64,000 nucleotides of DNA from Panonychus citri. Its lineage: Eukaryota > Arthropoda > Arachnida > Trombidiformes > Tetranychidae. Positions within the stretch are counted from its first letter, which is position 1. Each line of letters opens with the position of its first letter. The notes beneath the pieces were generated by a model. That model did not search any database and was not told the DNA's origin. It worked only from the letters and a program-made list of their open reading frames with translations. The translations under genes and the position numbers were made by a program. This document shows, in pieces, positions 45,201-59,671 of this stretch. Where the stretch lies: assembly GCF_014898815.1 (NCBI RefSeq), contig NW_026515433.1:1014501-1078500 (forward strand). Direction: 5' to 3'.

Positions 45201-48200
45201 TGAGCTATTTAATTATCTGATAATCTTCTGAACGATAAGTTAAATCATTAAAATTATTAACTTATAATTTTTTAATTTCTCTCGAAAATTGGGAAAACAA
45301 AATTTTCTCAACTGAACATCACGTAACCAACCTTATTGCTAATTCTCAATAATCAAGCTAATTAACTTATTGATTCTTAATTCTAATTCTAATTGGTATC
45401 TAATCATTTCTATTACTAGATAATTACTATTAATTTTAATTCAACAATTAAGATTGTAGCTTTCAAGATGAAGAAAATTTAAATTTACTTATTGAATCTA
45501 ATTATATTTTCTAATTCAGTGATAATCATCATTCTGATTCAATTAAATCTGTTAACTTGCCAATACATAATTTTAATTATGTTCATCTCATTTCTTATTA
45601 ACTATCAATTGATTAATTTTTAATTCTCAGGTGAGATAAATGGAGCCATTGATTAAGACAAATTAAGTTTATCATCTTTTTCATAGGTTAATTATCATGA
45701 AATCAACAAGATAGGTAAACTAACCTACTTAATTGTGATTACCTTTTTTTATAATTAAAATTTAATCATCAATGATTAATAAGTGATCAGAAAAATCAAT
45801 TCAAAAGCTTATGGATGATTTATATTGATCACAATTAGCTGGAGTTTTTTTTAAATTGTTGATCTAATTGTTGGCCTATTAGCATATACATAATAAGTGT
45901 TGTAATTTTAACCAAGAGCAAATGATTAGTTAATTCAGTTTTTTAAGACTTAAATGATAATGTTCTTGGTTCGAGTTAATTACAAGTGATTACGGAGATA
46001 ATTATATCAACATGAGAACAATTTATTGACCTAACCCAGAAAAAGAAACCAAGAAAATCAATAAGAAAGTAAAAAGAGAAAATCAAAGTTAAGTAACAAC
46101 AATTAAATCTGAAAGGAGCAATTTAAATGTAAGGTAATTCAATTACCATCATTAACTGATTCAGTGTTACGTTGGAACGGAAGTAATTTGAATAATCAGT
46201 TAATTGTGGATAAAGAGAAAGAAGAAAAAAAGTAAATAAGGTAATCAATAGTCAAGAACAAAAAACAACAACAACAACAACATTAAGATGTAGAAAGAAA
46301 AGTCGAAAGGGAAAAAAAGACAAGTTCGAAGATAAAAGTGAAAGAGAATAAAGAAAAAGTTCTAATGGAGAGGAATTCGAGGAGAAAATTTTTCGAGTTA
46401 TATATAAGTAAACTTCGCCCACGCACATATAATATACTACAAGGTGTTGATGATGATAAGATGAACATGATAAAGGGTAAAGGGTAAAGTTCATTACCAT
46501 TACAGGAAAAGTTTACCTCGAGGTCAAGGTTATTAGTTAACTAATCATGAACAATGTTGAACCAGAATTGAATTAATGATCAACGATAAATATACTAACC
46601 CAATAATTTGATTAGAACCTGAAATAATAATAAGTTTTATTGTTACAATCAACGATAATGATAATAGTTTGCTTAATGATAACTTGAAGGTTTAAATATT
46701 ATTAGCTGATTGTTGTCTGTTTATCTATTGTGTATTTTGATTGTAAGTAGTGTAGTTGTTAATTTTAAGCTGCAATTATTGATTATGATTAATGACAAAT
46801 ATGTGAATTAATTTGATTAACAGTTTATTTTATATTAATGCTAATCTATTTTATCATTAGCGATCATCAAGAAGGTGAATTGTTTACCAGATCCATAGAG
46901 ACGTGACTAAGTATTGCTTTTGTATATTTGATTGTTTGCAAAATGATTAAGAGATTAACTGTTGAAAGTTAATTAATTCACATTATATTGTAATGATAAG
47001 TTGATTGTTAATCAAATTGTTGATCCAACAATTGAATAGAGGAAGAGAGATGCAGATATTTATTCCTACGTCAGTTTTGCTCCAAATAACAAACAGAAAA
47101 AAATAGGAACCAGAGTTTTCCATCTCAATGGAACCAGAAACAGACAGAATCTCAATTTTTCCATGATAAAATGTTTGGATAATCTTGAGAAAACCAGAAG
47201 TAGATCTGAGCAGCTTCCGGTGAAATTCAGTGCGCAGGTAATCATATAAACTTTCACCCATGTTATATAATCGCCATGATAACAGAGTAAAAGCTTAATT
47301 GTGACGTCAAAACGTAAAATCGTTACGTTGCAACTTTATTGATCCAATGGGAGAAAATATAACTCAACGATATTTATAAAAATAGAATCAATTTTACACC
47401 AAGAAAATTTTATAGTATTTAAATTGTTACAACTGAATCAAAGCCAATCATTAAATTTGTCTCTCTCTCTCTCTTCTTTCTTTCTCTTTCTCTTTCTCCT
47501 TCTGAAACAATTAACGTTTTTTTTTGATAACAACAAAATAATAAAATGCTAGAACCATAAAGGTAATATTTAGACAACTGAATCAATTGTAATGCTAATT
47601 GAGATTTACCTTTGTTAACCATTGAGGTTTTTTTCCCAATGATCAATCAAATTGTGATTAACGTGATATTGTCAATGTTAGTTAGTTGATGATTATCATC
47701 TAATGATACTAATTGTTTGTCAGGATATAAAATATTGTCGAGAGACAAATAAAAAAAAAAGCCAAGTGGTAACATCAGTTGATGAAGATGATGTTGATTT
47801 TATTGATTGTAAACAAAAAAAAATCCAATGTGAATGTGTTGTGAATACGTCACAATTTGTTGATTCGGTGGATTGATAAATTGTTAGCATATATTGATCA
47901 AGAGTTGAATCAATCAATAAATTGTCTACTAGCATCGTAATATACTGATTTCATGATGAAATCAATGAGAATCACCTCCTACACATGATAATAATAATAA
48001 TGTTCAATTACGTCGAGATCCCAAAAATAAAGTCTATTTTTTACCTGTCACTTTGATATCACCTTAAGGATCATGTTGTTTATATATTGTCACCAATTAA
48101 GTAACATTAATCATTATCATCTGAGGATATTAATTGTAATCAATTTAAACTTTGTTAACCGGGAAAATGTCGATTATCAAATAAACATGAATCCCTATTG

Positions 48201-51200
48201 AGTTAAGACTGATATAAGTTTTTAAAGAATTAAATTCCTATGGATGAAGAAATTAAGTCTCAATCATTTTCTCCTTCTAATCATCGTTTAATTCACACCA
48301 TGAGATCAATTGATTAACTAATTTGATTTGATCATCGTTGGTTTCGTACTGTGATTTGATTAGCTAATCATTTGTGGTCTCAATGTCTTTTACATAATGA
48401 TCAAAATCTATCAATTTGAAATGATAAAGTTTAAATTGTGCTCATAATTGTAACTATTAATACAATCGGTAATTAATTTTACTCAAAAACAGTCAATTTG
48501 ACTTAATTGTTTTAGTTTTTGATTAATTTCTAATTGAGGATTTTATATCAAAATCAATAATTAACGGTAAATATTATCATCTTATTATTTTACAACCTAA
48601 ATCAACAGCTTAATTGCTGACAATCAATGGTGATAATGTTTTAGTAAATAACAGTTTAATCAACAGGATTTATTAGTGAGAAAATAGTTAATTACTGATC
48701 CCTTTAATTGCTAAAGGCAACTTTGAGAAATTAAGAAAAGTTTAGATTAGGAAATTAAATTGTTGCATATTTTTGACTTTAAACTTCCGCTTTCCAATTG
48801 TTGATTGTATAATCATCGCAATCAATTGATTATCAGCAAGCAAAAGAAAAGGTGAAAGAAAAAGTTTACTGGATTTAGTTGATTCCCTTATTTGATTAAA
48901 AAGATACCGGGAAAAAAAGGTTAACATTATGTGGCCAAGTGTGTGTTTAGAAACCAAATTAAATTGTTGTTTAGTTGATTATCGTAAAAATTGATTAATA
49001 ATGAATAAAATTAAAGGTTCGAGTTGATTGAGGAAGCCTGAATTAAAAGTATCAAATGAAAATGAGGATAAACATAATTAATATACTAAATCATGACGAC
49101 GGTGATGATGATCAACATGATCATGGTAAATGATGAAATGCAAGTTACATGTGAGATTTGATGAGATGAAGAGCTCATGGTAATTCATTGAGAACCTATT
49201 GAGATTCATGGTGATGATAAGGATGATAGATTATATCTGATTGGAAGATAGGAAGACAGACGATTTAGTGTTCGTATTGTTTTTCTGGTTTGAAAAAGCG
49301 AAACAAGTTCATGTTAACTTAATTTTCCAAGTAAAACAAATCAAAATAGTTGATGGAACCAAATGAACATCACCAGAATTTTCATCATGAACAGAATCAT
49401 TACCATAAGAATGAATATCATGGAAGATGAATTAGGATCTTCTTCCGAGTTCTTGAGAATCCATAGAATTGAAATTCTGCCAGAACTGTTGAGACTCGTT
49501 CATTTGAGTTCATTTAGAATTTTTTTTTTCTTCTTTTTTAATCAACTACTAAATCAATTTACTATGATTAATGAATCAATGGGTTACTATTTGTGAACCA
49601 CTACAGCAATTTACTGATTGATTGATTGTTGTGTCTCTGTTGTTGTTACCTTGTAACAATCAGGTCACAATTTAATGATTAATTTATGTTGATCACCGTT
49701 AGGGTTAACCAAATTAACTGAAATACTCAAGTTGATTGTTACGACAATCAAGAGCTTCAATTAGGTTCACAATGTGACGATTTTTAAATTAGCTGATTGT
49801 ATTAATAGTTTAATTTGATTGTTTATTTATCTTTGATCATGATTGAGATGGTTAATTAATTAGCTGAACTTTTTTTTTCTCCCTGCAAAACATCAGCAAT
49901 AATTAACCAACTTCAGCATCTTCACTATACAATTAAGATAAACATGGAGTTAAATTATCCTCAAATCATCACAATCAACTGATGGTTCAGTTAATTGCAA
50001 TCAATTATAATCCTTAATCATAATTAAACAATTAAGGTTTACTCCTTTTAAATCATTTTCCTAGTGTATAAAAAAAAACAGTTACCTTAATGATTAACTT
50101 GTAAACAATTTAATTTGATTGTATATTCAAACTTAGATTGACAGATGAAGGTTAATTTGATTTGATTTGATTTGATTTGATCTGCAACAAATTAATTGTT
50201 GTTATACCAAAAAAATGAAATCAATTTTTTCAACTGTTGATCAGTGAAAGTTTAAATCAAGTTTTATCATTGTAAACGTTTGTTGATTGTTGATTTAGAA
50301 AGTGGATTAAAATTAATCAACTAACTGGGTCAATCCCAAAAATGGTGTAATTACAATCAAACACACATGGAAAAATAATCAATATTAATTGTTTAATTAA
50401 CTTCTAAATGTAGATTGTTGAAAAAAGCGCCAATTTAAGGTTCGAAACAATTTGTCTAAACTTTTCATATATTTAACATTCAATAATCAATATTAATCAT
50501 TTACAATTAACTGTTCGGGTCATTTTTGATTAAAAACTACTCGAACTGATCAAAATTAATCGTAACAATTAAATTTTAATATGAAAAAAACCTTGAACTC
50601 TATTTGGTCATTTGTTACCTGATTCACAACAATAAAAAACTAATCAAAAAACTGTTAATTACAATTAACAATCAATAAAAGTATGTTACCTGTTGTTAAA
50701 TGTGAATGGAAAACAAAAAAATTAAATTTTTTGTTCTTAATGATAAACAATTTACTCTGATTATTTGCTCTGAATTGCAAAGTAATTAAATTGCAATTGG
50801 AAAAGTTTATTAGTTGATCATCATAATCATCATGATCAAAGCTTTTTTTCTGATTGCAATTAGTTAATTGTATATACATACTGAATTGAGTTGTAATCAA
50901 CATGATTAATGAATAGTAAATTGTATTAGATTTTAGTAGTTAATGTTAAATCAAGTTCCAGGTCAAGGTTAACAATTTAAATTTCACTTTTTTTGATTGA
51001 ATCTTTTAAAACTAATCATGTTTACCTAAATTAATTTCATCTTCATATTTATGTTTATTTCTGATGATTACAATTTAGTAATCATGCAACATGATTAGTT
51101 GATTATCATGAGAAGAGACAATTAAACCTTGAAAGAAATTTAAATTGTTCATATGATTGATTTTGTTTGGATTTCTTGTTTTCTACAATCAAAGATTGTT

Positions 51201-52184
51201 ACAAATGATAATAGGATCAGTTGTCAATTAATTTCATAGTTAATCAAGGTTAATTGTTAGATTTAATTGTTGAATTCCCCTTTAATTATTATTAACTATT
51301 AGCATGATGATGATTATTGATTTCAAATTGAATCATAATATTGATTAAACTTTTTCTTACAATCAATCATCTCGGTCGTTTAATTGTTCAAATCAATTGG
51401 TTGATTTTTGTTTAATCAGTTAATTGTTACTATTGTAATCTAAGGCTGATTTTAACTGTGATAATCCGTTAATTGTTACAATTTAACAACTGTTAGTCAA
51501 CAGATTTTATCATTATAATTAAATTAATTCATTGATCATGTTAATTTATGTATTAAACTGTTCATTGAACCAATTACAACAATTGAAACAATTTAATTTG
51601 AGTAACAATTTACTAATTTGTTACACTTGATATTAACAATTAAGTCTTTCAATTGTTTATACTGATTATTGATTGTAACTACAAATTGGATTAACCTTTT
51701 CACCAAATGCAATTAAAAATTAATGACGATCATCAAACAATGATTAGGTTAATTTAATTGATCATCATGGTAACAATTTAATCAATCATATAAATACAAC
51801 AATCAAATTGGTCAGTTTTTTACCCCATCTCACACTGAACAATTAGTTAATCATAAAGTGACAATAAACTCAACGATAATTAAGATATTATCACAATTGA
51901 TATTAATTATTACACTGATTGTAAAAAAATAAGATCCGGGTTGAAAAGGTGATAAAGTTAATTGCTTTTTCAACTGCATTACAATCAATGGATTGAAACA
52001 ATTAATTTAATTTTTCCATTGGTAATAATGATGAGAGTTAATTTAATCAGTTAGCATGTTGAACAAATTTGATTTGCTGGTGAACAATTAGATTACGGTG
52101 ATCATTTAATATTCAACATGGTTCAATAACTCATTCAACCCAATCAACTTAATCATTCATATCAATTGAAATACACAAAAGACA

Positions 52185-52210
52185 AACAACAACAACAACA
52201 ACAACAACAA
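52185..52210 (+). repeat. AAC microsatellite
   Basis: Uninterrupted AAC triplets in the gene-poor region. Confidence 0.9.
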
Positions 52211-52736
52211 TAAACATAATCAATCAATTGTGAACAATTAAGCCAGAAAATAGGGATAATTGCAACGATAATTTATCATTGATTTTCCATCTACCTCATT
52301 GATTATCAAGAGATAACAATTAACTCACATGGAAACAGTTATGATGGTGAGAGTGAAATTGAAAATTAAGGTTATATTAACTTTGGTAATTTAAATGCAA
52401 TTAAAAGGTTCAAATCAAATTAAAACAAAGCAAATCATGGACAACCGTTAATTGACCCTCGAGATTAATCACAAATCAATGTTATTTTCAAGTCTCTATC
52501 TCGCTGTCCAGGGTTATAATTCAGTAATCATCATCATCTCCTGATCATAACCAAGATGATTAACCAACATGTTCAATATTTACCTTATGTAATAAACAGG
52601 TAAGTCTATTTTTAAAAAGCTCTGAACCAAGGAGAAGGTCAATCAATCTTTTTTTTTCGAATTTTTTTTTCCTCCAAGGTATTCATTCAGAAAATGATTT
52701 TCTCTCTCTTCTTTTATCTTCCTTTATCTTCCCTTG

Positions 52737-52759
52737 CTCTCTCTCTCTCTCTCTCTCTC
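52737..52759 (+). repeat. CT microsatellite
   Basis: CT dinucleotide run in the gene-poor region, within a longer pyrimidine tract. Confidence 0.9.
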
Positions 52760-55700
52760 CCATTCATCACCAATTCAGTTCATTCAGAGTCTCATGAATT
52801 CAACATTGCAAAAAGTTCATTATGAAACTTGTTCTCAATGTTGATTTTTCCTAGTTTTCTTGTTATTAAATTTACAATTAATCAATGAAAACCAGCTGAT
52901 TGTCATCTGAATAATTATAAATCTAGTTAATTGTTCACCATGAAGTTAACTGATTGTTATAATTAAACGTTGATACAACCCCTAAGGCTCTGAAAGCTAT
53001 TTACAAATGTACTATTCAAATTAACAGAAATAACAAAAATAAACTTCTAGACTTAAGTTAATCAAGTTGATTGTGGATATTGTTTATTATTAATTACTTT
53101 TCCAATCGATTATAATTCACTAATTACCATTGCTCTCATTAAATCAAATTAATAAAGCTTTTTTTTTAATTTCTCGACCAAATTAACTAAATGTTATTTC
53201 AATCATAACAATTAGACTTGAGGTTGATACTAATTGTTATTGTTATTCTGTGAAATATCAATTTCAGATTATCTGATTTGATAAATTTTCTTGTGAATTA
53301 ATCAACTGAATCTTTGTAATCTATTAATAGACTTTAATTGTTTCAACTAATCTTGGTTTAATCAACAATAATATCTGATTAGATCGTCATTGAAAAAAAC
53401 GAATCAATCAAATCGGTTTCATAGTTTTTAAATTACAATATAAAAACAGATTGTAATTTAAAACCAGTGGGACAATCAAATACTACATTATAATTGACGT
53501 AACAATCAACAATTTACATTAATCATTAATAGAAGTTGAAAAATCCTTGCCAGTTAATTATCTTAATCCAAACAATCAACATCAATGAATTGGATGGATT
53601 GAGAAAAAAAAGATTCGAATTTTTTTTCTTCTTTCTCTCTGAATTTGAACAAAGTTCTGATTATATTTGTAAGTTCGTGATTTGAACTATTTTGATTATC
53701 TTGGAGTTAATTGTTGGGGAAAACCGTTGTTATCATTCAACCGTATGTAGGTTGATTTCATGAACAATTTACTGAGAAATGAGCTGAAATTAAGGATTTC
53801 CTTCAAAACAATAACACCCAAAGTAAACACCATAGGTATTTAAATAGTAACAATCTAAATTGTTTGGGATGTTTTTGATTGTTGTTGATTAACTTGAAGA
53901 CGAATCATGAATAACAGCAATTTGGTTGCTTGATTTAAATATTCCAGTGAAATTAAACAACAACAATTAAGTTTCCTTTTTAATTCAGTTTTAATTTGAT
54001 AGAGTAAAGGAAAAGCAATTTGAAAGCATTAAGATGTGAAAAGTTTTGTTGTTTTTACGTTAATTGTTGTTAGTTAATTGTAACCTTGAAATTGTGATAA
54101 TTAATGGGGAAAATTAAAAGTGATGATAATATTGTTTTTGAAAAGGGTTTGGATTCTGATGATTGGGAGGAAAGGAAAACAATTAACTTTTTAATTGTCA
54201 TGTTTTGAGTTGTTATCAAACGAGCTTACAATTAAGAGGCCAAATAGTAAACAATTAAAAATAACAACATTAATTTTCCGATTGTGAAAAACGAGGATAA
54301 ATTGTTGCTAATAAGGCAATAGATTCAAATGAGAAATGGGAAAACAATTTATCAATAAAGAGCTAAACAAACACAATAATCAACCAGTGACAATTTAGAT
54401 AAATTGTTACAATCAAACATTGTAGATATTAATAATCAAATTAGATTAGTGATTGAGATAATTAGACAATCAGTTTGAGTTGAGGTCGTTGATGAGCTGA
54501 AAACTAGAGACCTATGAACTTGAAACTCTCAAAATCCATTTGGAATCCATGAAAAATCAGGTCACCCTGTAATCACGTGGATTAAATTGTTCACCTTGAA
54601 ATCGATGGCAAAGATGAAGGTAGAGAGAAACAGGGAGAGAGTGAGAATGAGAGAGAAAGTGAGAGAGATCCCATATAAACACGTTATCCTCGTGCAAGAG
54701 TCAATGGGTGGATAATATTAAGACAATGCTCATGAATTTGATTCTCATGTGAAAAAATAAGTGAGAAATTAAATTGCTGGGTGTTAACTGTAGGTTCTAA
54801 TACACATGATCAATTAAATTTGCTTCTTAACTACAATCAACTGTCAGTTAATTGCGTTCTTTAAATTTAAACAACAATCAATTAAATATCTTATGAAAAA
54901 TCAACGATTGATTTTCTCAACTTTTTCAAACCTACTCCCAATTTTAGATAATCCTTAACAATTAAAGTTAATCATGTTGTTGTTGTTGTTGTTCATGGTT
55001 AATTGTTGGTGGTGTTAATTTTATATAAGTTTTAAATTGTTGATTGCAGAACGAGATTTAATTGCTTGTTTATGTTCCAGAATTAAGGAAAGTTAATTTA
55101 TACAATTAAGATTAGTTTTGTAATCTTTTTGATTTTTGTTCTTGTTGTTGTTGTTTACAGTTAAATCTAAAATGTTTTTCATGTTTTGATTAATTGTTGC
55201 TGTTTTTAATCAAATTATAATTGATTGTGTACTTTTATTTTAATAATAAACAATCACTATAATGACCTAAGGTCACAGGTAACCTTGAAAACCTTGATTC
55301 AATTAGTTAATCACTGAAATTAGCTTAAGACTAGGATTTGATCCTTACCTTTGATTTCAATGAAAATCATTTCTTTATCTTTAATCACAATTAAACTGGT
55401 TTCAAGTTAATTATCATACATTTAGATTGTGATTTGTGTATTCATCATTTATCCTTGGTGATTAAGATTTACACTTAAACTGAATTAAATTAAATTGCTT
55501 ATAAGAAGCTTTTTTAATCTTAATTCCATTGCATCATAATGATATCGTGTTAAAAACAACACAATTAAAGGTCAATCTAATCAATTTAAATTTGCTCATC
55601 TCATTTGATTGATCAATTTAAATGATGATTAATTTGATTGGATCAGTTAATTGCTGTTAACTTTTGATTTTCGCGAAAAACAATCTCAATCAAATAATTT

Positions 55701-58016
55701 CCCAACAATAGGTTAGTATGCCAATCGTTAATCATCACAATTAAGACAATGATTTTCGCGTAAATTTGGTCACAATTAACAAAATCAACCACTAATTAAT
55801 TGTTGTGATTAATTTACAATGGTTGAAAATTAGGTTCAATTAGATTGATCTAGTTTATTACAATCAATCCTTATAACTTGATTGTGATCAGTGATTAAGA
55901 TTTAATGACAAAGTATCAACTTTTTTGTTTCTGTTAATTAATTATTACTTAATTCTGTTAATTGTTTACAACAATTAATCCCATCTAATTTACGCATTAG
56001 TTTAAGGTAAATGGACTTGATTAGATTTGATTACTTCAAGGTTACTATTAATATAATGATGGGTTGGTTAGGTTGATTGTCACAATTAAATTACCTGTCA
56101 GTATGAAACAATCAATTTTAATCAAATACACATTGACAATTGTAAGATTATTAAACTAATCATGATTGGGAATTAATATTTGGTTGATTAAAATTAATTG
56201 TTTTGTAAGAATTGAAATGATTCCAATTCATATATTGATTGTTACATGGAAACAATTAACATCTTATTGAAAATTCAATGATAACAATCAAACATTTAAC
56301 GTTGATTGTTAATGTTTTTTAAATCCATTAGATTTTAATTGTGACCAATTAAACACATAGGAAATGATAACTAACTTTTTTTTTCTTGGTAACTGATTAA
56401 TCCTTTACCTATTGCAATTAAGAGTTATTGTTTGATTGTTGCAGTTAATCACAATTAAAATTGACGTTAATAGTGAAAGGTGAACAAGCTGATGATTACG
56501 TTAATGAGAAGGAAAAAAATGTTTGATTAACAACAATTAACTTAATTACGTCGATGAACCTGTTGACACAGAGACGATGATTATCAGTGACAATTTAAAT
56601 TTTTAATTGCTACAAATTTGTTTAACAACAATCAACAAACAATAAGTAAATTTCCAATAGTTAATAATCAATTCAAACATTCAAACATTCAAACAAACTG
56701 ATTCAACTGATTATTCTGATTAGTTAATCAACAATCAATGGAAAGAAAGTTAAGTCAACTAATTATGTCAACTAATTGTTATTCATATGCATTGATAATT
56801 TTCACAATTAACTAATATTCAAAGTGTAATTAACCAAATTTTCAACGATAATAAGTCGATCACTGAGTCAAACTAAATTAACAAAAGGAAAAGGATAAAT
56901 TGTTAGTTAATCAGCTTAACTATTCAATTTAGCTAATTGTTACAACTAATTATAAGAATTAGTTGTCAATTAAATATCTTATTGGTTAGTAAATCACTTG
57001 AGGCAAGGATCGGAAATTATTATTGTTTAGATGGTTGATTAAAAAGGTGAACATTTAATTAAGAATCAAGTTGATTATGAGATTAGTTTTAAGTGATAAT
57101 GATTGTAATTAGCTTATCAAATTTGACACTTTGTTGATTAATCTGTTGGTTTGGTTATACAGTTGATTATTATGATTACAATTAAAAGTGATAAATAAAT
57201 TGTAAGTCTTTTATAAATATTACAATTTCAATGTTTTTTTTTGTCATTATTTAAGTTGTGACAATTAACTGTCACTGAATTAACATTTTAATCATTACAA
57301 TATAAAATAAACTTGTTGTTAATTGTTCACAATTAACTTTTATTTGATTCGGTTGAACATGAAAATAATTAACCTTCTCATTGTCATCTCTCATTGTAGA
57401 TTATCATTTGTATAGTTTACCTAATGATGATCATCATGACTTGATTGTCGAACAGCAATCAAATTGAAATGAATGAAAAAAGTTTGTCACATCATTAATT
57501 CAATCAGTTCAAAATTTTATTTGAGAGAGAGAGAGAAAGAGGAAGGAAGATAAATGTGGGAGATTGAGAGCGAGAGAGCGGAAGAGGAGACTTGATCATT
57601 GGAATGATAATATTATATGAAAAAAACAAACATTTTTGTATATTTCAATAAAGGTTCAATTTCATCATCATGTCCACTCTGTTGGTTTCATTTTGTTTTT
57701 TCATCTTCTCATTTTTGTGTTGATCATTTAATATATTGTTTTTTGTTGTTTTGTTGTTGTTTTGTTGTTTGATATTATATGTTGATTTTTGTGTTGCTGA
57801 TGATAAAGTTGCCTCAAGCGATTGACTGATTGACCTAAATAGTTTTTTGGCTTATCCGTAACACATTTTAACTTGTATCAGGAAATATTTGTTATATTAT
57901 TAATATTCCATATGCAATATCCTCTTTCTCGTATTTTTATCTTTTTATGTAGTAGTTTTTTTAGCTTCTTTACTGTAAGTTGATTTTTTTTTGTTTTTGT
58001 GTTTACAATGTTTGTA

Positions 58017-59671
58017 TTAAGCACAGGTCATCCATCCTCCACAGTGACACGGATTGAAACAATTTGGCTGATGATTACAATTATATGAGTGGTATGGCGA
58101 ATAGTAGAATTGTGCCGAATTGCCATAGTAGTAATGATTATGTGATTGATGAGAATGGGCTGCAGCGGCAGCTACAGCGGCAGCACTTGATGTGCATGAT
58201 GAGAGAGATGAGGTTGATGAGGATGATGATATGGAGCAGGTTGAAGAGGAAGAAGATGAGGGAGACGAGCAAGGAGACAGTGAAACGGTGGAGGAACATG
58301 AGTTTGAGACAGAGGTCGCAGAGGACGATGATGACAAAGAGGTATATGTTGAGGTTGACAGAGGTGATGAAGATGAGGTCGATGTTGATGATGATGCAGC
58401 GGCGGCAGCGGCAGCAGCAGCGGCCGTTGCAGCGTCAAATTGCTGTTTCAACATCAACTTTGCTGATCTTGGTAATAGTAATGGTAGGCAAGCTCTTGTA
58501 TTAAATGGAGAGTTTGTCGTCTCTCGTGTCCCATTAAGCAAACTGTTGATTCGTCGACAACGCTGAATAATGTCATCAGGTATTCATATTTCATCTGATC
58601 ATCTCCGACGAAATGATTGGCAATGTAGCTTTCAAGTTTCCTCCTCTGTTGGCACAAATCAGAGAAATCGATGAAAAATCGAGAGCACATGTACCTTTCG
58701 AGGTTTTTAATCTCTTCCAGACAGCGATATTTTCTCACTAATAGATTACAATATTTTAGTAAACCGCCACCGCGAATCTCTTCAGGATTACGGGTTGCGA
58801 TTAGTCTTTTACTAAGGTGGAAAAGAGCTTCGCGGAAATCACCGTACACAGATTCACCGACCACAGTTGGATAAAAATTTTCACTCATCCTCATTGGTGG
58901 ATCAACCTCATAAAAGGAGAGCAAGGAATCAAGAATTATCTGGAAAGAATCAACACTAAACTCAAATTGGCGTCTCATTGAATCAACAAATTTAAGTTCC
59001 ACGTTTCGACCTCTATTGTTGGACAATGAGATGAGGGACCATCGGTCTCCCCCTTCGTTAACTTTAACCATTTTATGAACATATGCTTCCTTAAGAGAAC
59101 AACTGGAAATTCTTTTCTTGTTCACACCTTCAGGTAAAAAGTCTAACAGAGAATCCAATACTGCTGAACGAACTTTATCAAAATTACGAGAAGTCGAAAG
59201 GTCAACTACAAATATCAAGTCCAAATCGTTGTAAGTTAAATTATTTGGACACAAAACGTAAGAAGCGGCACCACCATTTAACCTGATATCACGTAGAGTA
59301 ACACTTTCCTCCTCCAATTTACCTCGTACAACACTGACCAAATCTTTCAATTTCATTTCCAGGGTGGGAAAGTTACCTCTCCCATGGATCGGAACCACTT
59401 CATCCATCACATTATCCAACCTTGTTACCTGTTCATAGCTAAGAACAGCATATCGATCACTTGAAAGGTCCATTTGTTTGCCGTTAATGACAATGGCACC
59501 GTTGAGGTCACCGGAGGTTGATGAGGATAAGATTAAAGATGATGGAGATGAACAAGATTGTTGATTAAGTTGATCTGAATTGGGATAATCAATTTGCTCT
59601 TCATCTTGAGTAGAATCATCTAAATCAGGTTTACCAGCATCGGTTACCAAAGACTCGTCTTTCATAACCAT
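58017..59671 (-). CDS. TENT5: TENT5/FAM46 non-canonical poly(A) polymerase
   Basis: Nucleotidyltransferase of the FAM46 family, which extends poly(A) tails of selected mRNAs. 59671-58454 reads 405 residues: a variable N-terminus to about 75, LSYEQVTRLDNVMDEVVPIH, the active-site pair NGGAASY (132-138) and YNDLDLIF (147-154, D149 and D151), LLDFLPEGVNKKR, DRWSLISLSNN, ELKFVDSMRRQFEFSVDSFQ, ATRNPEEIRGGGLLKYCNLL, YMCSRFFIDFSD and CLMGHERRQTLHL. As I recall, vertebrate members have GS where this has GG. Shortly after GHERRQT the frame ends, while the next frame (58541-58017) continues with a long Ala then Ser/Thr tract and ends NCFNPCHCGGWMTCA, which may correspond to the Trp-x-x-Cys end of vertebrate members. 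One missing base between about 58541 and 58456 would explain it; no intron fits. The gene lacks introns otherwise. Confidence 0.92.
58134..58440 (-). repeat. Ala/Ser-rich low-complexity coding tract in TENT5
   Basis: GCN and TCN codon runs encode poly-Ala, then Ser/Thr, then Ala again before a His/Tyr-rich end. Frames on the opposite strand (58064-58566) are shadows of this tract. Confidence 0.8.

Larger units (their letters stand above)
42286..58016. other. 15.7-kb gene-poor AT-rich region
   Basis: I find no conserved coding frame, tRNA or complete mobile element. The open frames present are short, AT- or simple-repeat-derived and lack domain features. It contains (AAC)n at 52185-52210, (CT)n at 52737-52759, repeated TTGAT at about 50158, repeated CATTCAAA at about 56675, a CAT/GAT-rich stretch at 44990-45060, and dense CAATTA/TAATTG words. 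Candidates for what it does: long-range regulation of transporter C or TENT5, an unrecognised non-coding transcript, or neutral spacer. Confidence 0.5.

Noticed and set aside
58064..58566. Plus-strand frames of 146 and 124 residues opposite TENT5
   Set aside because: They mirror the Ala/Ser codon tract of TENT5 (acidic or Met/Arg-rich runs) and have no homology.
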